A stretch of 42,863 nt of DNA from Anaerolineales bacterium (GTDB taxonomy: Bacteria; Chloroflexota; Anaerolineae; Anaerolineales; Villigracilaceae): NCBI GenBank assembly GCA_013140605.1, contig JABFSL010000045.1, forward strand, positions 1-42,863, read 5' to 3'. A program made the translations under genes and the position numbers. Positions 1 through 5,945 of the stretch are shown piece after piece; the first letter of the stretch is position 1; each line of letters opens with the position of its first letter. The notes beneath the pieces are model-generated. The model worked only from the letters and a program-made list of their open reading frames with translations. It had not been told where the DNA came from and searched no databases.

Positions 1-31
1 TCCAAGTACGATAGGTCTCGTTGATCGGCAT
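1..31 (-). CDS. Start of an unidentified leftward gene (partial)
   Basis: An ATG on the minus strand at 31 begins the peptide MPINETYRTW and runs off the window edge. A GGAGG sits on the minus strand at 37-41, five bases before the ATG, which is good ribosome-binding-site spacing. Only ten codons are visible, so no family can be named. The call rests on the start signal alone. Confidence 0.35.
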   Translation of the reverse strand, partial: MPINETYRTW

Positions 32-94
32 CCGAACCTCCAGGCAAAGTGGTTTGTGGTAAAACAACTTTACCCGGTTTCCTTGCCGATCAAC
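20..94. repeat. 11-bp inverted repeat with 53-bp spacer
   Basis: GTTGATCGGCA at 20-30 is matched perfectly by TGCCGATCAAC at 84-94. The left arm overlaps the first codons of the leftward partial gene. The right arm ends just before the open frame of the WYL-type remnant. It could be an operator pair, an old insertion footprint or chance. Confidence 0.4.
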
Positions 95-101
95 TTCTTA
101 T

Positions 102-365
102 TTGTTAAAGTGTCAGGTGACTAGAAAAGTGATTGAGATCAAAATCCGTTTTGCAGCGGGTGTTGTGCGTTGGGTGCGCGAGCGGCAGCATTATGGTTTT
201 CAAAGCGAAGAAAACAATGCCGTGATGATTTATCATGTGGAAGATGTTTCAGAGATCAGGGCATGGATTCTTAGCTGGGGCGATGCGGCTGAAGTTCTTT
301 CGCCAAAAGAACTGCGAAAAAGTATGCGCGAAACTGCTTTAAAACTAGCAAACATGTTGACATAG
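102..365 (+). pseudogene. C-terminal remnant of a WYL-domain (YafY-type) regulator
   Basis: The 87-residue frame reads like the WCX end of WYL-domain transcription factors: IKIRFAAGVVRWVRERQHYG, then IRAWILSWGDAAEVLSPKELR and a final helix. Full proteins of this family are about 300 residues, with an N-terminal winged helix and a WYL core. Neither is encoded upstream: the frame closes at 60-62, and the other frames of 1-101 show no WYL sequence. The only start is a TTG at 102. I read it as a decayed gene, although a short free-standing protein cannot be excluded. Its stop codon lies inside the 358-373 dyad, as expected for a regulator next to its own target site. Confidence 0.6.
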
Positions 366-390
366 GGTTGTCACATCCACCTTTTAGAAT
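357..390 (+). promoter_or_regulatory. Promoter/operator, copy 1 (TGACA-n6-TGTCA dyad)
   Basis: TGACA at 358-362 and TGTCA at 369-373 form a dyad with a six-base centre. A -10-like TAGAAT lies at 385-390. The same arrangement, including 22 bases between TTGACA and the -10-like hexamer, is repeated at 2484-2517 before another gene. Conservation of the block in two places supports a real operator/promoter. That it is bound by the lost WYL regulator is inference. Confidence 0.6.
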
Positions 391-421
391 ATGGGGGAAT
401 TCAATGAGAAAGGTTTCCAAA

Positions 422-856
422 ATGAATAAAAATCTCGTAATGAAAACTGTATCGCAAAAGATGGGCGTCAAAGAAGGAATGCGAGCATTCTTTGTGAATG
501 TCCCGCAGTCCGCGCTGGAGGACATAAACCTGCCGAGCCTTGATATTGGTTCAGAACTCCGAGGGGAGTTCGACTATCTTCATTTCTTTGTGACCACTCA
601 GTCCGAGATGGACGATATATTTCCCAAACTCAAACGCCATCTTAAGCCGAGGGGAATGCTCTGGGTTTCGTGGCCAAAGAGCAAACAGCTAAACACCGAT
701 CTCGTCCTTGATAAAGTTATCCACATCGGCTACAGCCATGGACTCGTGGAAAGCATTTGCCTGAGTGTGGACGCCACCTGGGCTGGTATTAAATTTACGC
801 ACCCCAAGAAAGGCAAGGTTTATCACAATAGCCACGGACAACTTCCCATTGTCTGA
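422..856 (+). CDS. DUF3052 family protein
   Basis: This 144-residue protein has the usual DUF3052 pattern: a short QKMGVKEGMRAFFVN beginning, a middle LHFFVTTQSEMDDIFPKLKRHLKPRGMLWVSWPK, and an end with GLVESICLSVDATWAGIKF. The family is small, soluble and of unknown function. The start at 422 (MNKNLVMK) is chosen over in-frame 368 and 404 because AGAAAGG at 407-413 lies eight bases upstream. The aligned second copy of this leader (before 2551) also starts with MNKN, while its counterpart of the 404 ATG is ACG. The gene stands alone behind the dyad promoter at 357-390. Confidence 0.85.
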   Translation: MNKNLVMKTVSQKMGVKEGMRAFFVNVPQSALEDINLPSLDIGSELRGEFDYLHFFVTTQSEMDDIFPKLKRHLKPRGMLWVSWPKSKQLNTDLVLDKVIHIGYSHGLVESICLSVDATWAGIKFTHPKKGKVYHNSHGQLPIV

Positions 857-875
857 GCGCGTGACAAATGTTCAT

Positions 876-1301
876 TTAGATGTCTTTGTCAATATAAGTG
901 ATGTCACTAAACTGCTTCAGAAGGCGTTGTTGCAACCCCGCCTCGTCTCGTTTAAGTTCCTGCATGACTGGAATATTCATATCTGTATTTGGATTGTATT
1001 TAAGCCCCCAGTGCATTATGGCAAATATTGCAGGAAGCAGGTCCAGCGCTTTTTGCGTTGGTCGGTATTTTGTCTGGGCACGGTTTGATTTTTCTGTTTT
1101 GGTAAGAAGACCTGCTTCGGTGAGCGATTGGAGTCGCGCACTTAAAATATTGGTTGAAATATGCTCTCGCGAAGCAAGAAACTCGCGATAATACCGCTTA
1201 TTGTGAATAAGAACATCACGAAGAATAATCAGGCTCCAGGGATCACCCCATATATCCAAAGAATATACTATCGGACAAACTGATGTTGTTCGTTTTTTCA
1301 T
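876..1301 (-). CDS. HxlR-family transcriptional regulator
   Basis: This 141-residue winged-helix protein has the HxlR signature: CPIVYSLDIWGDPWSLIILRDVL, then ISTNILSARLQSLTEAGLL (recognition helix) and a TKYRPTQKALDLLPAIFAIMHWG wing/dimer helix. HxlR proteins are dimeric MarR-like sensors of redox or electrophile stress. An N-terminal Cys, here residue 9, is the sensing residue in members such as YodB and HypR. The ATG at 1301 is used; the frame continues upstream only because it runs through the palindrome at 1345-1391. It is divergent from two SRPBCC genes across two copies of a TTGCA dyad, the classic layout of an autorepressed regulator and its targets. Confidence 0.9.
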   Translation of the reverse strand: MKKRTTSVCPIVYSLDIWGDPWSLIILRDVLIHNKRYYREFLASREHISTNILSARLQSLTEAGLLTKTEKSNRAQTKYRPTQKALDLLPAIFAIMHWGLKYNPNTDMNIPVMQELKRDEAGLQQRLLKQFSDITYIDKDI

Positions 1302-1308
1302 AGAAGTG

Positions 1309-1340
1309 ATTATAGTATTTGCACTTGCATTTTGCAAGTG
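1309..1340 (-). promoter_or_regulatory. HxlR gene promoter with overlapping operator
   Basis: On the minus strand TTGCAA (1337-1332), a 17-base spacer and TATAAT (1314-1309) make a near-consensus promoter. The -35 hexamer is inside a dyad, CACTTGCA-TTT-TGCAAGTG (1322-1340), so a bound dimer would block it. Transcription should begin about 1302, right at the ATG at 1301, suggesting a leaderless or nearly leaderless message. Confidence 0.65.
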
Positions 1341-1344
1341 GTTG

Positions 1345-1391
1345 ATGTAGAATACTCGTACTTGCATTTTGCAAGTACGAGTATTCTACAT
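1345..1391. promoter_or_regulatory. 47-bp perfect palindrome containing a second HxlR-type operator
   Basis: Arms 1345-1366 and 1370-1391 are perfect 22-bp inverted copies around TTT. The inner part, ACTTGCATTTTGCAAGT (1360-1376), is identical to the operator core at 1323-1339, with centres 37 bp apart. The outer part carries ATTCTAC on both sides. Because of the symmetry, frames leaving it in either direction begin with the same MQVRVFYI peptide, which is why those upstream starts are not used. Confidence 0.8.
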
Positions 1392-1410
1392 AGTTAAAAA
1401 GGAGAAAATT

Positions 1411-1890
1411 ATGAATGACAAAAATTTTACAACTAGCTTTACAGTAGATCGAACTCCCGAAGAAGCCTTCGCCGCCATCAATAACCCTCGCGGATGGTGG
1501 TCGGAAGAAATCGAAGGTGGCACCGACATACTTGGCGCCGAGTTCAAGTACCACTTTCAGGACCTCCACCGATGCACAATGAAGGTAACAGAACTGGTTC
1601 CTGGCAAAAAAGTTGTTTGGCATGTTTTAGACAACTACTTTAGTTTTACCAAGGACAAAACCGAATGGAAGGACACAGACATTACCTTTGAAATCACTAA
1701 ACACGGTGATAAAACCGAAGTCCACTTCACTCACGTAGGCTTAGTCCCCGAATATGAATGCTACAGTGCCTGTTCAGACGGATGGAGCACTTATATAAAC
1801 GGCAGTTTGCAGAGTTTGATTACTACAGGTAAAGGACAGCCCAACGTCGGGCAAGCCATCACTGATAGTGAGCAGGCGCTTACTAAGTAA
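1411..1890 (+). CDS. SRPBCC (AHSA1-like) domain protein 1
   Basis: This 159-residue protein is a single SRPBCC/AHSA1 domain: TTSFTVDRTPEEAFAAIN at the start, PRGWWSEEIEGGTD, then VTELVPGKKVVWHVL and ITFEITKHGDKTEVHFTHVGL. The fold forms a hydrophobic ligand cavity; the ligand is unknown. AAAAAGGAG at 1396-1404 precedes the ATG by six bases. It is followed 30 bases later by a second copy of the gene and lies divergent to an HxlR regulator across twin operators. A role in a stress or detoxification response under that regulator is likely but not shown. Confidence 0.88.
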   Translation: MNDKNFTTSFTVDRTPEEAFAAINNPRGWWSEEIEGGTDILGAEFKYHFQDLHRCTMKVTELVPGKKVVWHVLDNYFSFTKDKTEWKDTDITFEITKHGDKTEVHFTHVGLVPEYECYSACSDGWSTYINGSLQSLITTGKGQPNVGQAITDSEQALTK

Positions 1891-1920
1891 TTCTTGCAGT
1901 TTCTCAAGGAACCACACACC

Positions 1921-2367
1921 ATGAATAATCAAAATTACACCACTGCCTTCACCGTAGACCAAACCCCGGAAGAAGCCTTCGCTGCCATCAATAATGTCCG
2001 TGGATGGTGGTCAGGAAATCTAGAAGGCAACACCGACAAGCTCGGTGATGAGTTTACTTATCGTCACGAAGACATCCATTACAGCAAACAGAAGATAACA
2101 GAACTAATTCCTGGCAAAAAAGTCGTTTGGCATGTTTTAGAGGCCAACCTTAATTTTGTTGAAGACAAAAGCGAATGGACAGGCACAGATATTACTTTTG
2201 AAATCTCTAAAAAGAGTGACAAAACCGAAGTCCGCTTCACCCACGTAGGCTTGGTTGCCGACCGTGAATGTTATGGCGAATGCTCAGATGCATGGGGCTA
2301 TTATATTAACGGTTGTTTGCGGAACTTGATTGCTACCGGTAAAGGCCAGCCCGACGAGAAAGAATAA
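1921..2367 (+). CDS. SRPBCC (AHSA1-like) domain protein 2
   Basis: This 148-residue tandem paralogue of the preceding gene shares TPEEAFAAIN, RGWWS, PGKKVVWHVL, GTDITFEI and the FTHVGLV end almost unchanged. It lacks the last dozen residues of its neighbour. AAGGA at 1909-1913 is seven bases before the ATG. The short gap and shared orientation suggest co-transcription from the HxlR-controlled promoter. Differences are concentrated in the cavity-lining middle part, which fits divergence of ligand after duplication (inference). Confidence 0.87.
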   Translation: MNNQNYTTAFTVDQTPEEAFAAINNVRGWWSGNLEGNTDKLGDEFTYRHEDIHYSKQKITELIPGKKVVWHVLEANLNFVEDKSEWTGTDITFEISKKSDKTEVRFTHVGLVADRECYGECSDAWGYYINGCLRNLIATGKGQPDEKE

Positions 2368-2414
2368 GTGACGGCAAGGACAGGTTCTCTATGATAAAAA
2401 GCCTGTCCGAAAAA

Positions 2415-2455
2415 CTCTGGCTGAAATTCTTTTGGCAAAAGAATTTCAGCCAGAG
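2415..2455. repeat. 41-bp perfect palindrome (20-bp arms, 1-base centre)
   Basis: Arms 2415-2434 and 2436-2455 are exact inverted copies around G2435. The left part still resembles the WYL-remnant coding sequence at 290-325 (GCTGAAGTTCTTTCGCCAAAAGAACT). The right part has become the exact mirror of the left, so this is a rewritten quasi-palindrome. It could act as a terminator stem for the SRPBCC operon, but no T-run follows. Confidence 0.75.
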
Positions 2456-2483
2456 CGAAACTGCTTAAAAACTGGCAAACTTG

Positions 2484-2517
2484 TTGACATAGGGTTGTCA
2501 CACCTGTTTTGTACAAT
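2484..2517 (+). promoter_or_regulatory. Promoter/operator, copy 2 (TGACA-n6-TGTCA dyad)
   Basis: TTGACA at 2484-2489, the dyad TGACA/TGTCA at 2485-2500 and TACAAT at 2512-2517 repeat the arrangement at 357-390 with the same spacing. Similarity to copy 1 extends over about 100 bases, from the end of the WYL frame to the next start codon. The gene at 2551 should share its regulator with the DUF3052 gene. Confidence 0.6.
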
Positions 2518-2550
2518 ATGGGGAAATTCAACGAAAAGAGGATTTACACA

Positions 2551-2877
2551 ATGAACAAAAATCAAGTCATCGAATGGGCTCCCTTCAAACTTGCGGAGGG
2601 AGTGGATGAAGCCGCGCTGTTAGCCGCATCGGAAGCATTGCAAACTGGATTTATCAGCAAGCAGAAAGGCTATGTCAAACGCGAACTGGCGAAAACCGCA
2701 GATGGTCAATGGGTGGACGTGATCCATTGGGATAGCGCCGAAAGCGCGGAAAAAGCCATGCAGAACGCGGCAGAGAATCCCATCTGCTTCAAATATTTCT
2801 CGCTGTTGTCCGGTCCCGATCACAACGACCCATCGATGGGCGTCACGCACTTAAGCGTGGTGAAATCTTATTCGTAG
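2551..2877 (+). CDS. ABM-like (dimeric alpha/beta barrel) protein
   Basis: This 108-residue protein matches the antibiotic-biosynthesis-monooxygenase-like dimeric barrel fold: IEWAPFKLAEGVDEAALLAAS, a GYVKRELAKTADGQWVDVIHW central strand pair and AESAEKAMQNAAENP. Members range from haem- or quinol-handling monooxygenases to ligand-binding proteins, so the reaction cannot be read from sequence. The ATG at 2551 is chosen because AAAAGAGG at 2534-2541 precedes it and the leader aligns with that of the DUF3052 gene. The next gene starts seven bases after its stop, so the two probably form an operon. Confidence 0.78.
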   Translation: MNKNQVIEWAPFKLAEGVDEAALLAASEALQTGFISKQKGYVKRELAKTADGQWVDVIHWDSAESAEKAMQNAAENPICFKYFSLLSGPDHNDPSMGVTHLSVVKSYS

Positions 2878-2883
2878 AAAAAG

Positions 2884-4116
2884 ATGGAACAAAATTTTCA
2901 AGTCAGAGATGTGTTTAACGAAAAGGTTGTAAATCAACTTGCCGCAAATCTGGCGGGCGTGTGGAGCAACTTCGACGCCAACGGATTCAGTCGCACGGTC
3001 AATTCACAGTTGAATCCGCTGAGTTTCAGCGAACGCGCCGCATTGATCCGCGATAGTCTTTGGGAGTATCTTCCCAAAGACTATCTGCGAGCGCTGGAAA
3101 TTATTTTGAAGACATTGCCGCCTGAACTCAGTGAAAACGAAATCGCTGGCTATGATGGCTTCATCGTCATGCCGCAGAATGACTTCGTGGCAAAGTACGG
3201 GCTTGACCATTACGAGCTCTCAATGCAGGCGTTGTACCAGATGACAAAACGTTTCACCGCCGAGGGAGCGATTCGGGCATTCATTCTCAAATATCCCGAG
3301 AGGACGCTTGCCATCCTTTCAGAGTGGGCGGAGGATGAAAATCCCCACATCAGACGGTTGGCTTCCGAGGGAACGCGTCCGCGTCTGCCCTGGACGATGC
3401 AACTGAAACCGTTCATCGAGGATCCGCGTTCTGTTTTGCAGTTGCTCGAAAAATTGAAGACCGATCCCGAATTGATGGTACGCCGCTCGGTGGCAAACAA
3501 CTTGAACGACATCGCCAAGGACAACCCCGATCTTGTCGTGAAGACCCTGCAACGCTGGAGGAAGATTGATAACGAAGGCACGCAATGGCTGATTCGTCAC
3601 GCATCCCGCACGTTGGTCAAACAGGGAAACAAGGAAACGATTGCGCTTTTAGGATATTCATCCGATGTGGCGATCACCGTCTCAAAACTGGAACTGGATA
3701 AGGCAATCGTCTCAATAGGCTCTGAATTCAAGTTTGAGTTTGAGATCAAGTCAATATCCGATCAAGCCCAAAACCTTGTAATTGACTATGTAATCCATCA
3801 CGTCAAGGCAAATGGAAAACTTAAGCCGAAGGTGTTCAAGCTCGCAAAGAAGAAATTGCAGGCAGGTGAAACGCTGCACATTTCAAAAAAGCATTCGCTA
3901 CGCCTCATTAGTACCCGTAAATATTACGCGGGCGGACACCTGCTTGAAATTCAAGTAAATGGAATAGTATATAAGCAAGCAAAATTTGAACTAAGATGCC
4001 CCCCCGCACAAGAGGCCTCGAGTTCTTCAAGAACTCGAGGCCTGCACATAGAACTTACCAATCGTTATTTTTCTCGTAGCCCAATTCCACCAGCAAATTT
4101 CCCGCAGCGTCCTTGA
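2884..4116 (+). CDS. AlkC-like DNA alkylation repair protein with Ig-like tail
   Basis: This 410-residue protein has two parts. About residues 1-250 are helical HEAT-like repeats typical of the AlkC/AlkD glycosylase fold, including GYDGFIVMPQNDFVAKYG, NPHIRRLASEGTRPRLPW and LMVRRSVANNLNDIAKDNP. About 255-375 is a beta-rich Ig-like domain (KAIVSIGSEFKFEFEIKS to GIVYKQAKFELR), as in AlkC proteins. The family excises N3-alkylated purines by cradling the duplex. After FELR the frame runs through a C7 tract and the 4013-4043 palindrome into the 3' end of the opposing gene. The last 35 or so residues look like read-through and the native stop was probably near 3996. It is likely co-transcribed with the ABM-like gene. 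Confidence 0.85.
   Translation: MEQNFQVRDVFNEKVVNQLAANLAGVWSNFDANGFSRTVNSQLNPLSFSERAALIRDSLWEYLPKDYLRALEIILKTLPPELSENEIAGYDGFIVMPQNDFVAKYGLDHYELSMQALYQMTKRFTAEGAIRAFILKYPERTLAILSEWAEDENPHIRRLASEGTRPRLPWTMQLKPFIEDPRSVLQLLEKLKTDPELMVRRSVANNLNDIAKDNPDLVVKTLQRWRKIDNEGTQWLIRHASRTLVKQGNKETIALLGYSSDVAITVSKLELDKAIVSIGSEFKFEFEIKSISDQAQNLVIDYVIHHVKANGKLKPKVFKLAKKKLQAGETLHISKKHSLRLISTRKYYAGGHLLEIQVNGIVYKQAKFELRCPPAQEASSSSRTRGLHIELTNRYFSRSPIPPANFPQRP
4013..4043. repeat. 31-bp perfect palindrome between convergent genes
   Basis: Arms AGGCCTCGAGTTCTT (4013-4027) and AAGAACTCGAGGCCT (4029-4043) mirror each other around a single C. It lies at the junction of the convergent AlkC-like and sulfotransferase genes. 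It could end transcription from both sides, but there is no clear T-tract. Its one-base centre matches the elements at 2415, 5913 and 7175. Confidence 0.7.
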
Positions 4117-4924
4117 ACATCTTCTTGTGTTCTTCTGTGAAATGGCTGCGCCAATCACCAGTGCGCCCGCCGCGGAAGGTATGTGACTTCCTCGGCTGGA
4201 TGGCTTTTACCAAAATGGGAATGGCCTCACTGCGCGGCGTGGGAATTTTATAGCCAGTGCTATTCTCAATATAATCGAGCATGCCGTTCAACGTGGACTC
4301 GCGGTTATTGATCAGATCCTCGAAGCGCAGACACATCACATTGCCTGTATCCAGCCAGCGGAAGACGGCATCGTACCGTCCTCTCACACCGACCATTCGC
4401 ATACCATCCCGGTCAATTCCATTGATGGCAACTTTCAATCTTGAGCCGAAATCTGGCAGGGAATTATAGAGTTCGTGCAATTGATGCAGTGGATGCATAT
4501 CGGTCGCATAGAAAACATGCGAGACCAATACATCACGCGGATCACGGTAATTAAAGAAGTTGACTCGGCCCGGCTGATTAAGGAACTTGAGATTCTCCGG
4601 CGTGGCTTCGATATATCCCCAACCAAGGACGCCTTTTGGAATCGCATTCAAATCCGCGCTGATCTCTTCCTGAGTTCTTTTTCCGCCAAAATATCGGATC
4701 GTCCGAATCGGTTCTGCCTGTGTGTAGGCATACGGCATGATCTGTGTAAAACCGTTCAACACCTGCAACAGCAAATGGGAGCCGCTCTTCGGCTTGGAGT
4801 TACCAAAAATGGGCGGCGCTTCGTTAAAGGTCAACCGCTTCCAGCGCCACATGGATTCCAATGTTTTGCGCGCGGGACGCGTAGTTCGATTATCGATCTT
4901 CTTTATGATGGTTATTAAATTCAT
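4055..4924 (-). CDS. PAPS-dependent sulfotransferase
   Basis: This 289-residue protein has the three marks of cytosolic-type sulfotransferases. The 5'-phosphosulfate loop is NSKPKSGSHLL (residues 42-52), the 3'-phosphate site is YRDPRDVLVSH (126-136), and the closing loop is RGGRTGDWRSHFT (251-263). The enzyme moves sulfate from PAPS to a hydroxyl or amine. In this cluster the likely acceptor is a surface glycan. It is the last gene of the leftward cluster and has its own promoter region, with a dyad at 4968-4984 shared with the PAPS synthase gene at 9737. An AGGTGA lies six bases before the ATG. Confidence 0.88.
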   Translation of the reverse strand: MNLITIIKKIDNRTTRPARKTLESMWRWKRLTFNEAPPIFGNSKPKSGSHLLLQVLNGFTQIMPYAYTQAEPIRTIRYFGGKRTQEEISADLNAIPKGVLGWGYIEATPENLKFLNQPGRVNFFNYRDPRDVLVSHVFYATDMHPLHQLHELYNSLPDFGSRLKVAINGIDRDGMRMVGVRGRYDAVFRWLDTGNVMCLRFEDLINNRESTLNGMLDYIENSTGYKIPTPRSEAIPILVKAIQPRKSHTFRGGRTGDWRSHFTEEHKKMFKDAAGNLLVELGYEKNNDW

Positions 4925-4957
4925 TGTTTCACCTGTTATGTTAAAAACATCAAAATT

Positions 4958-4984
4958 AGTATATCATAATTCAGTGACTGAATA
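4958..4984 (-). promoter_or_regulatory. Sulfotransferase promoter with AATTCAGT dyad
   Basis: AATTCAGTGACTGAATA (4968-4984) is a dyad with 7-bp perfect arms. On the minus strand a TATACT -10 (4963-4958) follows it. The same 17-mer, with one terminal difference, lies at the EPS regulator gene (34870-34886). A related one lies before the PAPS synthase gene (11548-11564). Confidence 0.65.
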
Positions 4985-5010
4985 TTGGATGTTCCGCTGT
5001 GCCCCTACGC

Positions 5011-5892
5011 CTATTCACTCACAACGCGGCGGAGTTTCTTCATGGAACCCTTTTCGGATTCGTAGACTTTCTTCACGCCGTCGCCGAGGCCAGCTTCAGT
5101 CACGCGGATATATTTCACCAATCGCTCAAAACCGCCCGGCTCAACCGAAGCAGCCTGATCACTGCCCCACATGGCGCGGTCCAATGTGATGTGGCGCTCT
5201 ATCGAGGTTGCGCCCAACGCAATTGCAACCGCTGAAGGCACAAGTCCGACTTCGTGACCGGAATATCCAATGGGATTGTTCGGGAATTCCTTGCGAAGAG
5301 TTTCGATCATCCGAAGATTCAATTCCTCAGGTTCGCATGGATAGGTGCTGGTGCAGTGCATGATGACAAGATTATCCTCACCAACAGCATTCACGCCGGT
5401 ATGGATCTGCTCCATTGTGGACATGCCGGTTGAAATAATGATCGGCTTGCCAGTCTTGCGGACGTACTTCAACAAGTTATGATCGGTCAACGAAGCGGAG
5501 GGAACCTTATAGGCAGGAGTATCAAACTTCTCCATGAAATCAACCGAAGGTTCATCCCACACAGAAACCATCCAGTCAATTTTCTTTTCCTTGCAGTGGC
5601 GATCAATCTCGCGATACTGCTCTTCATTGAATTCAACTTTATAACGATAATCCAAATACGTGATATACCCCCACGGCGTCTCGCGCATTTGTTTTTGTTG
5701 ATCGAGCGGCGTGCAGACTTCGGGCGTGCGCTTCTGGAACTTCACGGCATCCGCACCGGCATGAGCGGCGGCATCAATAATTTTCTTGGCAATTTCAAGA
5801 TCGCCATTGTGATTGATTCCCACCTCTGCAATGACATAAGCGGGATGACCATCACCCATCATCCGATTTCCAAATTTAATTTCACGAGCCAT
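5011..5892 (-). CDS. neuB: NeuB-family nonulosonate (sialic-acid-like) synthase, short form
   Basis: This 293-residue TIM-barrel synthase condenses phosphoenolpyruvate with a hexosamine to make a nine-carbon sugar acid. Motifs: IAEVGINHNGD (21-31), KFQKR (51-55), STGMS (154-158), HCTSTYPC (179-186), GYSGHE (209-214) and IERHITLDR (231-239). The usual NeuB is about 340-350 residues with a C-terminal antifreeze-like SAF domain that caps the partner active site. This one stops right after the barrel and lacks it. It follows the CMP-transferase/phosphatase fusion gene by 34 bases, which supplies the next two steps. AAAGGAG lies before the ATG. Confidence 0.88.
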   Translation of the reverse strand: MAREIKFGNRMMGDGHPAYVIAEVGINHNGDLEIAKKIIDAAAHAGADAVKFQKRTPEVCTPLDQQKQMRETPWGYITYLDYRYKVEFNEEQYREIDRHCKEKKIDWMVSVWDEPSVDFMEKFDTPAYKVPSASLTDHNLLKYVRKTGKPIIISTGMSTMEQIHTGVNAVGEDNLVIMHCTSTYPCEPEELNLRMIETLRKEFPNNPIGYSGHEVGLVPSAVAIALGATSIERHITLDRAMWGSDQAASVEPGGFERLVKYIRVTEAGLGDGVKKVYESEKGSMKKLRRVVSE

Positions 5893-5912
5893 TTTTATTT
5901 TCTCCTTTAATG

Positions 5913-5945
5913 AGACCCTAAAGGTCTTAAAGACCTTTAGGGTCT
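5913..5945. repeat. 33-bp perfect palindrome overlapping a stop codon
   Basis: AGACCCTAAAGGTCTT (5913-5928) and its mirror (5930-5945) surround a single A. The left-reading gene upstream ends inside it: its last residues DPKGL and its TAA are encoded by the palindrome. Its placement at a gene end and odd centre match other elements in this window. Confidence 0.75.

Noticed and set aside
1369-1410. Upstream starts MQVRVFYI for both the HxlR and the SRPBCC gene
   Set aside because: Both are translations of the same palindrome, and the downstream ATGs have the family starts; the SRPBCC one also has a strong ribosome site.
2378-2408. GGACAGG/CCTGTCC hairpin as terminator of the SRPBCC genes
   Set aside because: A 7-bp stem with a 17-base loop and no T-run is too weak to call.
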